Shown: positions 51,764-61,710 of the stretch, piece after piece | Numbering within the stretch: the stretch's first letter is position 1 | How the letters are laid out: each line of letters begins with the position of its first letter | Assembly (NCBI RefSeq): GCF_001870735.1 | Contig: NZ_MORL01000017.1 | Span: 49,981 to 113,980 of the forward strand | Source of the DNA: Arsenicibacter rosenii | Lineage (GTDB): Bacteria; Bacteroidota; Bacteroidia; Cytophagales; Spirosomataceae | DNA: 64,000 nt | Direction of reading: 5' to 3' | Position numbers and translations under genes: made by a program | Notes under the pieces: generated by a model | The model's database searches: none | Told to the model about the DNA's origin: nothing | Seen by the model: the letters and a program-made list of their open reading frames with translations, nothing else

Positions 51764-54700
51764 ATGAAATTACTGTCTACTTTTCTGGCGGCTGCGCTGT
51801 CGGTGGCGGCCTATGCCCAAAAGCCGCTCTGGATGCGATATCCATCTATCTCGCCCGACGGACAAACCATTGTCTTCAGCTATCAGGGCGACATTTACAA
51901 AGTTCCGGCCGCAGGCGGACAGGCCGTTCCGCTGACCATTCATGAAAGCTACGATTACATGCCGGTCTGGTCACACGATGGTAAGTCAATTGCCTTTGCC
52001 TCAGACCGGTATGGGAACTTTGACGTGTTTGTCATGCCGGCTGCCGGTGGTGAAGCAAAACGGTTGACGTTCCATTCGGCCAATGATCTGCCGTCGGATT
52101 TTACACCGGATAACCAGCGGATTATCTTTTCGTCGGCGCGTACAGATGATGCTGCCAACGCGCAGTTTCCGATAGGGTTACTGGGCGAGCTCTACAGCGT
52201 TCCTGTCGCTGGTGGCCGGACCAGAATGGAGCTGACTACGCCCGCCGAAATGGCCCGTTACAGCCGCGATGGCCGCACATTGCTCTATCACGACATCAAA
52301 GGCTATGAAGATGCTATGCGCAAGCACCACACCTCATCGGTCACCCGTGATGTGTGGGCGTATGACGCCTCGTCGGGAAAACATACCAAACTGACGAATT
52401 TTATCGGTGAAGACCGGAATCCGGTGCTGGCTGCCGACGGCCAAACGATTTACTACCTCAGCGAGCAGACCGGCTCGTACAATGTGCACCGTATGCGGCT
52501 CGACGATCCTGCTCAGACCAAACCGGTCACTACCTTCACCAAACATCCGGTGCGTTTTCTGTCGCTGGCCGACAACGGTACCCTCTGCTTTGGTTTTGAT
52601 GGCGAAATTTATACCCTGTCGCCCGGCGGTCAGCCGCAAAAGGTGGCTGTTCAGATCATGAACGACGGCCGGTTGCTGAGCGAAAAGATTGTTCCCGTGA
52701 GTAGTGGCGCTACCGAAATGGCACTGTCGCCCAATGGAAAAGAAATTGCGTTCATTGTCAGAGGAGAAGTCTTTGTGACTTCGGTTGAAGGAGGCATCAC
52801 GAAACGCATCACCAATACGCCGGAGCAGGAGCGGTCGGTGAGCTTTAGTCCCGATGGCCGTACTCTGTTGTATGCTGCGGAGCGGAACAACAACTGGAAT
52901 ATTTATAAAAGCAGTGTTGCCCGGAAAGAAGAGCCGTACTTCTATTCGTCAACGGTGCTGACCGAAGAGCCGGTAGTGGCGACCGATGCCGAAGAGTTTC
53001 AGCCCGCCTTTTCGCCCGACGGGAAAGAAGTAGCGTATCTGGAAGAGCGGGTCGTGCTGAAGGTTGTTAATCTGGCTACCAAAGCAACGCGTACGATCCT
53101 GACAGCAGACAAAAACTATTCGTATTCTGATGGCGATCAATATTACCAGTGGTCGCCGGACGGGAAGTGGTTTCTGGTCGATTTTGCCGCCTACAACATT
53201 TTTACGTCGGATGTCGGCCTGATTGCTGCGGATGGCAAAAGCCCGGTGGCGAATCTGACCCAAAGCGGCTACAACGAAAGCGGGGCCAAATGGTCGCTGG
53301 GCGGTAAGGCATTGATCATGAGCTCCGACCGCGACGGCATGAAAAACCACGGCAGCTGGGGCGGCGAAGGCGATGTATATGCCATGTTCTTTACCAGAGA
53401 AGCCTTTGACCGGTTCAAGCTCAGCAAGGAAGATTTTGCGCTGCTGAAAGAAAAAGAAGAAAAAGAGAAAAAAGAGGAGGACGCAGCCAAAGCTGCAAAG
53501 GCAGAAACGGTGAAGAAAGAAGCCGGTAAGGCCGGGGTTGCTGCTACTGACAAGAAGGACGATACCGCGCTGAAAATCGAGCTCGACGGGATCGAAGACC
53601 GGAAGGTGCGCCTGACGATTCACTCGTCAAACCTGGCCGATGCCGTTATGTCGAAAGATGGCGAGAAACTGTTTTACCTCGCCCGCTTCGAGAAAACCTC
53701 CGATCTGTGGGTGACCGAGCTACGCACGAAAGAAACAAAGATTCTGGTTAAGGACGCCGGTTCGGAGCTGGAACTCAGCAAAGACGGTAAATCCCTGTTT
53801 ATCCTGTCGGAACGGGGCATTACCAAAGTCGATGCAGAGTCGGGTAAAAAGGAACCGGTGACGATCAATGGTGAAATGAATCTGAGTTATCTGGGTGAAA
53901 AAACGTACATTTTCGATCATGCCTGGCGGCAGGTGCAGAAGAAGTTTTACGTCACCGACCTGCACGGCGTCGACTGGAAATATTATCGCGATGCGTACCG
54001 GAAGTTTCTGCCGTCTATTTCAAACAACCGCGATTTTGCCGAGATGCTGAGCGAACTGCTGGGTGAGCTGAACGCGTCGCACACGGGTTGCCGGTATGCG
54101 CATCCGCAACAAAACATGGATGCCACGGCATCGCTGGGCTTGTTCTACGATCAGGCTTTTACCGGCGACGGGCTGAAAGTGACAGAAGTGATCCGGAAGG
54201 GCCCGCTCGACCTGGCCGCGTCAAAAGTGAAAGCGGGGGTGATTATCGAAAAAATTGACGGGCAGCCGATTACGGCATCCCTGGATCACAACCAGCTGTT
54301 AAACCGCAAAGCCGGTAAAAACACCTTGTTGTCGCTGTATGACCCGGCCGTAAATGTGCGCTGGGAAGAAACCCTGAAGCCCATATCACTGGGTGAAGAA
54401 AATGAACTGCGTTACCAGCGCTGGGTGCGCACCCGCCGCGAAGAAACAGAACGGTTGTCGGGCGGCAAGGTCGGTTACGTACACATCCGCGGCATGAACG
54501 ACGCGAGCTACCGGACAGCCTACGAAGAGATTCTGGGTAAGTGCGCCGACAAGGAAAGCATCATTGTCGATACGCGGTTCAACGGCGGCGGCTGGCTGCA
54601 CGACGATCTGGCAACGCTGCTGAGCGGTCAGAAATACATTGAGATGGTGCCGCGTGGCCAGAAAGGGGGGCATGAGCCGATGCGGAAGTGGATAAAACCG

Positions 54701-55048
54701 TCGGTTGTGCTGGTTGGCGAAAGCAATTATTCCGATGCCCACATGTTTCCGTATGCCTATCGGGCCAACAAAATCGGCAAGATTGTTGGTATGCCGGTAC
54801 CCGGAACGGGGACTGCGGTTTGGTGGGAAAGCCAGATCGACCCGAGTCTCGTATTCGGTATTCCGCAGGTTGGTATGGTTACGACCGATGGTAAGTACAT
54901 GGAAAATACCCAGTTAGAGCCCGATGTACTGGTACGGAATGAGCCGGAGTTACTGTCAAAAGGCCGTGATCAGCAACTGGAAAAGGCCGTTGACGAACTG
55001 CGTACCAACCGACCGGTTGCGATCTTGCCGAACAACGGTCAGGAATAA
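51764..55048 (+). CDS. Tricorn-like S41-family secreted peptidase
   Basis: The 1094-residue protein has a signal peptide (to AYAQ). WD40/PD40-type propeller repeats (YPSISPDGQTIVFSYQGDIY, PVWSHDGKSIAFASD, SFSPDGRTLLYAAE) fill ~20-530. A charged linker (~560-605, rich in Lys, Glu and Ala) follows, then a second propeller block, a PDZ domain (~790-880) and an S41 catalytic domain (~905-1075) with VDTRFNGGGW and the probable nucleophile Ser990 in ESNYSDAHMF. Archaeal tricorn degrades peptides from the proteasome; here the protein is exported and probably trims periplasmic peptides. Confidence 0.92.
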   Translation: MKLLSTFLAAALSVAAYAQKPLWMRYPSISPDGQTIVFSYQGDIYKVPAAGGQAVPLTIHESYDYMPVWSHDGKSIAFASDRYGNFDVFVMPAAGGEAKRLTFHSANDLPSDFTPDNQRIIFSSARTDDAANAQFPIGLLGELYSVPVAGGRTRMELTTPAEMARYSRDGRTLLYHDIKGYEDAMRKHHTSSVTRDVWAYDASSGKHTKLTNFIGEDRNPVLAADGQTIYYLSEQTGSYNVHRMRLDDPAQTKPVTTFTKHPVRFLSLADNGTLCFGFDGEIYTLSPGGQPQKVAVQIMNDGRLLSEKIVPVSSGATEMALSPNGKEIAFIVRGEVFVTSVEGGITKRITNTPEQERSVSFSPDGRTLLYAAERNNNWNIYKSSVARKEEPYFYSSTVLTEEPVVATDAEEFQPAFSPDGKEVAYLEERVVLKVVNLATKATRTILTADKNYSYSDGDQYYQWSPDGKWFLVDFAAYNIFTSDVGLIAADGKSPVANLTQSGYNESGAKWSLGGKALIMSSDRDGMKNHGSWGGEGDVYAMFFTREAFDRFKLSKEDFALLKEKEEKEKKEEDAAKAAKAETVKKEAGKAGVAATDKKDDTALKIELDGIEDRKVRLTIHSSNLADAVMSKDGEKLFYLARFEKTSDLWVTELRTKETKILVKDAGSELELSKDGKSLFILSERGITKVDAESGKKEPVTINGEMNLSYLGEKTYIFDHAWRQVQKKFYVTDLHGVDWKYYRDAYRKFLPSISNNRDFAEMLSELLGELNASHTGCRYAHPQQNMDATASLGLFYDQAFTGDGLKVTEVIRKGPLDLAASKVKAGVIIEKIDGQPITASLDHNQLLNRKAGKNTLLSLYDPAVNVRWEETLKPISLGEENELRYQRWVRTRREETERLSGGKVGYVHIRGMNDASYRTAYEEILGKCADKESIIVDTRFNGGGWLHDDLATLLSGQKYIEMVPRGQKGGHEPMRKWIKPSVVLVGESNYSDAHMFPYAYRANKIGKIVGMPVPGTGTAVWWESQIDPSLVFGIPQVGMVTTDGKYMENTQLEPDVLVRNEPELLSKGRDQQLEKAVDELRTNRPVAILPNNGQE

Positions 55049-55150
55049 TACTTTTTTTGGATTTTAACCCATTCGCCGCTGAATCGGGGCCAAAGGCTGA
55101 CGGGCGGTTGCAAAATATGGTTAAATCAATCTGAAAATGGAAAAAGGTGT

Positions 55151-55179
55151 AAAAGTCTGGCTTTTTGTCAGACTTTTTT
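55151..55179 (+). terminator. Terminator after the tricorn-like peptidase gene
   Basis: AAAAGTCTG (55151-55159) pairs with CAGACTTTT (55169-55177), followed by T. Confidence 0.8.
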
Positions 55180-55328
55180 GTTTTGCGAAAAAACGTGTAT
55201 ATTAAATCGTTCGCCCGGAAATGGGTAGGAAATGATCGGTTTTTTTTGTATTTTTACAATCTTAAAGCAGAGTACACGCACGAATAATCACTACCTGTAC
55301 ACACGGATTATTGATCCTACTGAATGGT

Positions 55329-57329
55329 ATGACAAACGAAATAATTGACACAGACGTCCTGACCGACGCAAACGACCGGAGTAACTATGGTGCCAGCAAT
55401 ATCCAGGTGCTTGAGGGGCTTGAAGCCGTGCGCAAACGCCCGGCGATGTATATTGGTGATGTAGGCATAAAAGGATTACACCATCTGATCTGGGAGGTTG
55501 TAGATAATTCCATTGATGAGGCTTTAGCAGGCTACTGTGATACAATCCACGTAACAATCAACGAAGATAACTCGATTACTGTCCGTGATAACGGCCGGGG
55601 CATTCCGACCGGATTGCACAAAACCGGTAAATCGGCGCTGGAAGTCGTTATGACTGTTCTGCACGCGGGCGGCAAGTTTGATAAAGATACCTACAAGGTA
55701 TCGGGTGGTTTGCACGGGGTAGGGGTATCCTGCGTAAACGCATTGTCGACGCATTTACGGGTTGAAGTACACCGCGACGGGAAAGTTTTCGAGCAGGAAT
55801 ACCAGACCGGCCACCCTATGTACGACGTACGGGAGATCGGTACCGCTGACGATACGGGAACGATTGTCCGTTTTAAGCCGGATGGCAGCATTTTTACCGA
55901 AACCGTTTACCGCTACGAAACCGTTGCCGGCCGTCTGCGCGAACTGGCATTCCTCAACAAAGGTATCCGCATAACACTGACTGACCTGCGTGAAAAAGAC
56001 GAAAACGGTGAGCCAATCAACCGGTCAGAATTTCTATCGGAAGGTGGTCTGATCGAATTTGTTAAATACCTCGATCAAAGCCGGCCATCGCTCGAAGGCA
56101 TGGATCCGGTTTACATGGAAAGTGATAAAGGCAGTACACCGGTTCAGGTGGCACTGGTGTATAACATGGAGGCCGGTGAAAACATCTCCTCGTATGTGAA
56201 CAACATCAATACCATCGAAGGCGGGACACACGTACAGGGCTTCCGTACGGCGCTGACACGCGTACTGAAAAACTATGCCGATAAAAACGCAGCAAACCTG
56301 CCGAAAAATGCCGGAAAGGTTACGTTCGACGGGGGGGACTTCCGGAAGGGCTTGACCGCCGTTATTTCGGTAAAAGTAGCTGAACCTCAGTTTGAAGGGC
56401 AGACTAAAACAAAGCTCGGGAACAGCGACGTGGTGAGCGCCGTAAGCCAGGCCATGTCGGATATGCTGGAAACATGGCTGGAAGAAAATCCGAAAATCGC
56501 CCAGTCTATTATCCGTAAGGTACTGATTTCGGCACAGGCACGGATTGCTGCCGAACTGGCCTATAAGCGCATCATGACAGACCGGAAGGACTTCATGAGT
56601 GGTATGGGCCTGCCGGGTAAACTGGCCGACTGCTCGGATACCGATCCGCGTCATTGCGAATTGTATCTTGTGGAAGGTGACTCGGCCGGCGGTTCGGCCA
56701 AACAAGGCCGTAACCGGGCGTTCCAGGCTATTCTGCCGCTTCGGGGTAAAATCCTGAACGTAGAAAAAGCCATGGAGCACAAAATCTACGAAAACGAAGA
56801 AATTAAGAACATCATCACGGCGCTCGGTATCCGTCTGGAACGCGTTGGCGACGAAACGGTGATGAATCTCGATAAGCTGCGCTACCATAAGATCATTATC
56901 ATGACCGATGCCGACGTGGACGGCAGCCACATCCGGACGCTGATTCTGACCTTGTTCTTCCGTCACCTGCGGTTACTGATCGAGCATGGCTATGTCTATA
57001 TTGCCCAGCCACCTCTTTATCTGGTGAAGAAAGGGAAGGAAGAGCGTTATTGCTGGACCGAGGCGCAGCGTGAAGTGGCCGTCCGCGAGATTGCGGGTGC
57101 CGGTCGCGAAGAAAACGTTCACGTACAGCGCTACAAAGGTCTTGGCGAGATGAACCCTGAGCAGCTTTGGAGTACTACCATGGATCCGGATAAACGGAGC
57201 CTGAAGCAGGTAACGATTGAGTCGGCCGCTGACGCCGATCACGTATTCTCCATGCTGATGGGTGATGACGTAGCTCCCCGCCGTGACTTCATCGAGCGCA
57301 ACGCGAAGTACGCCCGCATCGATATTTAA
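55329..57329 (+). CDS. gyrB: DNA gyrase subunit B
   Basis: The ATG at 55329 (MTNEIIDTDVL) is preferred over an in-frame TTG at 55311; 666 residues. The GHKL ATPase is marked by VLEGLEAVRKRPAMYIGD, VVDNSIDEALAGYCD and GGLHGVGVSCVNALS. The Toprim domain has LYLVEGDSAGGSAKQGRNRAFQAILPL (split) and MTDADVDGSHIRTLILTLFFR, and the C-terminal gyrase domain is present (RYKGLGEMNPEQLW). It makes the ATP-driven half of gyrase; gyrA is not in the window. The gene contains a G7 run near 56331. Confidence 0.96.
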   Translation: MTNEIIDTDVLTDANDRSNYGASNIQVLEGLEAVRKRPAMYIGDVGIKGLHHLIWEVVDNSIDEALAGYCDTIHVTINEDNSITVRDNGRGIPTGLHKTGKSALEVVMTVLHAGGKFDKDTYKVSGGLHGVGVSCVNALSTHLRVEVHRDGKVFEQEYQTGHPMYDVREIGTADDTGTIVRFKPDGSIFTETVYRYETVAGRLRELAFLNKGIRITLTDLREKDENGEPINRSEFLSEGGLIEFVKYLDQSRPSLEGMDPVYMESDKGSTPVQVALVYNMEAGENISSYVNNINTIEGGTHVQGFRTALTRVLKNYADKNAANLPKNAGKVTFDGGDFRKGLTAVISVKVAEPQFEGQTKTKLGNSDVVSAVSQAMSDMLETWLEENPKIAQSIIRKVLISAQARIAAELAYKRIMTDRKDFMSGMGLPGKLADCSDTDPRHCELYLVEGDSAGGSAKQGRNRAFQAILPLRGKILNVEKAMEHKIYENEEIKNIITALGIRLERVGDETVMNLDKLRYHKIIIMTDADVDGSHIRTLILTLFFRHLRLLIEHGYVYIAQPPLYLVKKGKEERYCWTEAQREVAVREIAGAGREENVHVQRYKGLGEMNPEQLWSTTMDPDKRSLKQVTIESAADADHVFSMLMGDDVAPRRDFIERNAKYARIDI

Positions 57330-57333
57330 TGCC

Positions 57334-57407
57334 GTGGGATCGTCCCCGCGCGGTCGCCCAAAACATAATACACCACAACCGTAGGGGCGACCCCATGTGG
57401 TCGCCCC
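57334..57407. repeat. Dispersed hairpin repeat family B, two units
   Basis: A clear unit at 57381-57407 has GGGGCGACC (57384-57392) facing GGTCGCCCC (57399-57407). A diverged unit of the same length lies at 57334-57359 (GTGGGATCGTCC, then GGTCGCCC). A third copy is at the window end (63973-63998). Confidence 0.8.
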
Positions 57408-57449
57408 CGCGTGGTCACCCGAAACAGCAAACGGAGTATACAGCGAAAT

Positions 57450-57482
57450 AGTGGTGGCACGACTTTAAGTCGTGCCACCACT
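57450..57482. repeat. Dispersed hairpin repeat family A, copy 4
   Basis: AGTGGTGGCACGACT (57450-57464), loop TTA, AGTCGTGCCACCACT (57468-57482). Both arms are identical to copies 2 and 3; only the loop differs. It is followed by ATTGTTTT, a weak T-run. Confidence 0.9.
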
Positions 57483-57648
57483 ATTGTTTTAATACCATTT
57501 CTCCCCACAAAACGCCTTCCTGCAAAAAGCGGAAATCAGTACGCGCTCTGTGTATCCGTTCCTGAATGATTGGTCAACAACAAAACGGAAAATAGAAATT
57601 TTACAATTTGTTAGCAGTCAGCCGGAAATATTTGTTATCTATGAGAGT

Positions 57649-57656
57649 TATATTTG
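57649..57656 (+). promoter_or_regulatory. Candidate -7 element of ppk1
   Basis: TATATTTG fits TAnnTTTG, about 110 bases before the ppk1 ATG. The nearest upstream TTG (57632-57634) is only 14 bases away, shorter than usual. Confidence 0.4.
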
Positions 57657-57767
57657 TAAAATGACGGCAAACCTACCCGTCAAAGCTGTGTGATTGTATA
57701 CAGTCGGCGATATATTTCATAAGCGCTCTGTGCAGGTTGAAATAGTAAAAATCCTAAACGTATTCTC

Positions 57768-60095
57768 ATGAATCCACATAAAATAGTAACTAATCTTATC
57801 TCCCGGATCGGTCAGCGTACTGTAGAACCCGTACCTGCGAAAGGGGATAGTAAACTTGCGGCGAAAGCCACCGAAAAAGCAATCAGTGTCATCGACCAGA
57901 GTAATTACCTGAGCCGCGACCTGAGTTGGCTGAAGTTTAATGAACGTGTACTCGATCAGGCCCGTAACCCTGACCGGACGGTTATGGAGCGCCTGAAGTT
58001 TCTGGCGATCACGGCCTCCAACCTGGATGAGTTTTTTACGATCCGGGTGGGTAGTCTGTATAATTACCTGGACTACGGCAAAGAACGGGTTGATTACTCA
58101 GGGCTGCGGGAGTTACCGTTTAAAAAAGCGCTCTTCCGGGCTGTGCATCAGTTTAATAAAGATCAGCACAGCCTGCTGATGAACGATCTGCTGCCTGTTT
58201 TTCCGGAAAACGGTCTTCAATTAGTACAATATGGCGATCTGAGCCAGGAGGAGCAGGAAGAGGCAGATCATTACTTCGACCGGACGATTTATCCAACGCT
58301 GACACCGATGCTGTATGACTACACGCATACGTTTCCGGTGTTGCTGGCAAAGGTCCTGATTTTCGGGGTGGTGACGCAGAACCCCGAAGCCAGGGTGGTT
58401 AAGAAAAAGCAGATTGCGGAAGAAGACGATCACCACCGGCTATCGTTTGTGCAGATTCCCGCCAACCTGCCCCGCTTCCTGACCATCGAACGCGAGGAGG
58501 AGGGCAAAGACCCGATTATGTTGTTCCTGCCGATCGAAGAAATTGTGCGGCATAACATCAAAAAGCTATACCGGAATGTTGAAATTCTCTCGGTAAACCT
58601 GTTCCGGATTACCCGCAACGGCGATTTTACCCTGGAAGAAAGCGATGACGTTGAGGCTGACTTTATCGACGAGATCCGGCAAAAAATTAAAAACCGGCGG
58701 CTTGGCCGCGTGGTACGGGTTGAAATAGAGCCGGGCGCGTCGGAGTGGATGAGTAATCTGCTGAAAAAGAAATGGGAGATCGACGATTATAACCTGTTTG
58801 AAGCGGCGTCGCTGATCGACTTTACGAGCCTGTGGCAACTCATTAAACATCCTGATTTTAAGGATAATATGCCGGCGCCACACTCGCCGGTTCCGCCGCT
58901 TGGGTTAGGCCGCGAAAAAATCAAGGATATTTTCGAGACCATCAAGGAGCGGGATATACTGCTGCATCATCCGTACAATAATTTCGAAGCCGTACTGCAA
59001 CTCCTGGAGCAGGCTGCCGAAGATCCGAACGTACTGGCGATTAAACTGACTATTTACCGGCTGGCGAAAAACTCCCGTGTGACGGATGCGCTTCTGAAAG
59101 CCGCCGAAAACGGGAAACACGTGTCGGCACTGTTTGAGGTAAAAGCCCGGTTCGACGAAGAAAATAACATCCACGAGGCCCAGCGGCTTCAAAAAGCAGG
59201 CTGCTTCGTGATCTACGGCATCAGTAGTTTTAAAACCCATACGAAACTGCTGCTTGTGGTCCGGAATGAAGGAAGCCGCGTGGTGCGGTATGCGCACCTG
59301 TCGAGCGGGAACTACAATGAAGAGACCGCTAAACTGTATACCGACATTGGCTTACTGACCGCCGATGATGTCTATACACACGACATCTCCGAGTTCTTTA
59401 ACGTCATTACCGGCCACTCGCTGCCCAATGATTATCAGTACCTGATTACGGCCCCGCGGGATATGCGTAAACAGCTGATCCGGCTGATTCAGGCGGAGGC
59501 CGAAAATGCCCAGGCTGGTAAGGACAGCGGAATTTGTATTAAGATTAACTCTTTGGAAGACAAGGAAGTTATCGATGAGTTGTACCGCGCGTCGCAGGCC
59601 GGTGTACCGGTCCGGCTGATTGTCCGGGGTATCTGCTGTTTGCGGCCCAAACGGGTTGGATTGAGTGAAAACGTCACTGTCCGGTCGATTGTCGGGGATT
59701 TTCTGGAACACACCCGGATTTTCTATTTCCACAATAACGGCAATCCGAAGATTTACGGCGGCAGTGCCGATGTGATGGTCCGCAGCTTCGACCGGCGGCT
59801 TGAGTCGCTGTTTTTCCTGGCCGATCCGCGGGTTCGCAAGCAGTGTATGCAGATCCTGGAATTTAACCTGCGCGATAATATCAACGCGTATGAACTGAAT
59901 GAGGATGGCAACTATAAAAAGTGTGAAGTAGAGGAGGGGCAGGAGCCATTCAATGCGCAGAAACGTTTCTTCGACATGACCGAGTCGGATATCAAGGATG
60001 TGGTGTGTCTGTTCAGAAAAGACGAAGCTGAAAAAGAGGAAACGCCGGAAGCACAAATTGAAGAATCGGCAGCTCAGGCAATTGCTAACCTGTAG
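57768..60095 (+). CDS. ppk1: Polyphosphate kinase 1
   Basis: The 775-residue protein has the PPK1 N-domain start YLSRDLSWLKFNERVLDQA, then NLDEFFTIRVGSL. The head, C1 and C2 domains follow, with the phospho-accepting His491 in FKTHTKLLLVVR, SSGNYNEETAKLYTDIGL, and FYFHNNGNPKIYGGSADVM with RSFDRRLESLF. It makes polyphosphate from ATP reversibly. It is longer than the usual ~690 residues because of a ~45-residue N-terminal extension and a Glu/Ala-rich C-terminal tail (EAEKEETPEAQIEESAAQ). Confidence 0.96.
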   Translation: MNPHKIVTNLISRIGQRTVEPVPAKGDSKLAAKATEKAISVIDQSNYLSRDLSWLKFNERVLDQARNPDRTVMERLKFLAITASNLDEFFTIRVGSLYNYLDYGKERVDYSGLRELPFKKALFRAVHQFNKDQHSLLMNDLLPVFPENGLQLVQYGDLSQEEQEEADHYFDRTIYPTLTPMLYDYTHTFPVLLAKVLIFGVVTQNPEARVVKKKQIAEEDDHHRLSFVQIPANLPRFLTIEREEEGKDPIMLFLPIEEIVRHNIKKLYRNVEILSVNLFRITRNGDFTLEESDDVEADFIDEIRQKIKNRRLGRVVRVEIEPGASEWMSNLLKKKWEIDDYNLFEAASLIDFTSLWQLIKHPDFKDNMPAPHSPVPPLGLGREKIKDIFETIKERDILLHHPYNNFEAVLQLLEQAAEDPNVLAIKLTIYRLAKNSRVTDALLKAAENGKHVSALFEVKARFDEENNIHEAQRLQKAGCFVIYGISSFKTHTKLLLVVRNEGSRVVRYAHLSSGNYNEETAKLYTDIGLLTADDVYTHDISEFFNVITGHSLPNDYQYLITAPRDMRKQLIRLIQAEAENAQAGKDSGICIKINSLEDKEVIDELYRASQAGVPVRLIVRGICCLRPKRVGLSENVTVRSIVGDFLEHTRIFYFHNNGNPKIYGGSADVMVRSFDRRLESLFFLADPRVRKQCMQILEFNLRDNINAYELNEDGNYKKCEVEEGQEPFNAQKRFFDMTESDIKDVVCLFRKDEAEKEETPEAQIEESAAQAIANL

Positions 60096-60122
60096 GAAAA
60101 AATAATTTGTTTTCAGGCTGAG

Positions 60123-60159
60123 GCCGTATGCGGGAACCACCCGGGCATACGGCTTTTTT
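60123..60159 (+). terminator. Terminator of ppk1
   Basis: GCCGTATGC (60123-60131) pairs with GCATACGGC (60145-60153), with an inner GC stem, followed by T6. Confidence 0.9.
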
Positions 60160-60304
60160 ATGTCCGGGTGTCTTTAAAAAGTACTAAAAAAGGGGAGAAG
60201 GACCGGCTGTCTGTCAAAGTATTCTCCTAAAGCCCATCGGTAAAGGCATAAACTTTGTATCTTCGCAGGACCTAATTGAAACTTTTATCATCTAACAACG
60301 CTAA

Positions 60305-61537
60305 ATGGAGCGCTTCACCGGGCTTATCGGCATTGTCCTGATTCTGGGCATTGCCTTATTGATGTCTAATAATCGCCGTGCAATTAATTTAAGAACCGTA
60401 GGAGTTGGACTGGGCCTGCAATTTGGTCTGGCGATTTTTGTATTAAAAACCGATGCCGGCCGGAACCTGTTCAGCGCACTAGGCGACTTTGTCAAAAAAC
60501 TACTGGATTTTGCCGATAAAGGTGCCGATTTCGTATTCGGTCCGCTGGTAAGCACAACCCTGCTCAGCAAGACGTTCGGACAGCCAACCATCTTTTTCTT
60601 TAAAATTATCCCGACCATCATTTTCGTAGCCGTACTGGTGAATATTTTCTATCACCTGGGCATCATGCAACGGGTTGTCGCCTTTATGGCCCGGATCATG
60701 AAATGGCTGATGGGTGTGAGTGGTGCTGAAGCATTATCAAACGTATCGAGTGCGTTTGTGGGGCAGGTAGAGGCCCAGATCATGGTAAAACCGTACCTGA
60801 AAGGCATGACCAACTCCGAACTGCTGGCTTCTATGGCGGGTAGTTTTGCGTGTATTGCCGGTGGCGTAATGGCCATCTACATCTCGTTCGGGATTCCGGC
60901 CGAGTACCTGCTGGCCGCCAGTATCATGGCCGCCCCCGGGGCGCTGGTAATCAGTAAAATTGTTTTTCCAGAAACGGAAGTATCTGAAACACAGGGGTCG
61001 GCGAAAGTTGATATTAAGAAAAACCACGCGAACCTGCTGGACGCCATTGCCGCAGGAGCCAGCGAAGGGCTTAAAGTAGGGTTCAACGTAATTGCGATGC
61101 TGATCGGGTTTATCGCCCTGATCGCCCTGATCGACGGGATTCTGTTTAAACTAGGAGAGGTGGCTGGTTTTCCGGCGCTAAGCCTTAATTTCCTGTTGGG
61201 GAACCTGTTCTCGGTATTTGCCTGGGCCATGGGCGTTCCGACCAAAGATATTCAGGCGGCCGGTGCGCTGATGGGTACGAAGATGGTAGTCAACGAGTTT
61301 GTTGCCTATCTTGATCTGATTAAGATGAAAGATACGCTTGATCCGAAAACAGTAGCTATCACCAGCTTTGCCCTGTGCGGGTTTGCCAACTTCAGCTCCA
61401 TTGCCATTCAGGTAGGGGGCATCGGCGAGCTGGCCCCAAGCCGCCGCAGTGATCTGGCGCGTCTGGGCTTCAAAGCACTTATCTGTGGTACTTTAGCCAG
61501 CTACATGTCGGCTACGCTGGCAGGGCTCCTGCTCTGA
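60305..61537 (+). CDS. Concentrative nucleoside transporter (NupC/CNT family)
   Basis: The 410-residue inner-membrane protein has the three CNT parts: an N-terminal helix pair (NRRAINLRTVGVGLGLQFGLAIFVL), the gate region (LGIMQRVVAFMARIMKWLMGVSGAEALSNVSSAFVGQVEAQIMVKPYL, split across the core, with the NxxxGxxEA-like pattern) and the C-terminal substrate domain (FALCGFANFSSIAIQVGGIGELAPSRRSDLARLGFKAL, likewise split). It takes up nucleosides with protons or sodium. It stands alone between two terminators. Confidence 0.94.
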   Translation: MERFTGLIGIVLILGIALLMSNNRRAINLRTVGVGLGLQFGLAIFVLKTDAGRNLFSALGDFVKKLLDFADKGADFVFGPLVSTTLLSKTFGQPTIFFFKIIPTIIFVAVLVNIFYHLGIMQRVVAFMARIMKWLMGVSGAEALSNVSSAFVGQVEAQIMVKPYLKGMTNSELLASMAGSFACIAGGVMAIYISFGIPAEYLLAASIMAAPGALVISKIVFPETEVSETQGSAKVDIKKNHANLLDAIAAGASEGLKVGFNVIAMLIGFIALIALIDGILFKLGEVAGFPALSLNFLLGNLFSVFAWAMGVPTKDIQAAGALMGTKMVVNEFVAYLDLIKMKDTLDPKTVAITSFALCGFANFSSIAIQVGGIGELAPSRRSDLARLGFKALICGTLASYMSATLAGLLL

Positions 61538-61558
61538 TACATAGCAAACAAAACAGCC

Positions 61559-61594
61559 AGGCCATCCTTTCGGTAAGAAGGGATGGCCTTTTTT
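61559..61594 (+). terminator. Terminator of the nucleoside transporter gene
   Basis: AGGCCATCC (61559-61567) pairs with GGATGGCCT (61581-61589), followed by a T-run. Confidence 0.9.
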
Positions 61595-61710
61595 CGTTAA
61601 TTCATACACATTTTATCCCGGATCGCCCTTTTTGCTAAACAATTGCTTGTTTGATGCGCGTTGTTTGTATAGCTTTCATTCAAGAATTTCCTGGTATAGC
61701 CTAATTGGTC

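Larger units (their letters stand above)
57330..57767. other. Repeat-rich intergenic region between gyrB and ppk1
   Basis: This 438-base gap has no gene. The first third holds two family B units and one family A hairpin. The rest is A/T-rich and contains a candidate ppk1 promoter and a direct repeat GCGCTCTGTG at 57543-57552 and 57723-57732 (180-base spacing) of unknown meaning. Confidence 0.7.

Noticed and set aside
56331..56337. G7 run in gyrB as a contingency tract
   Set aside because: gyrB is essential and frameshift switching is implausible; the run reflects Asp-Gly-Gly-Asp coding.
56034..56966. Long minus-strand open frame (310 codons) opposite gyrB
   Set aside because: It mirrors conserved GyrB codons and shows no protein family features.
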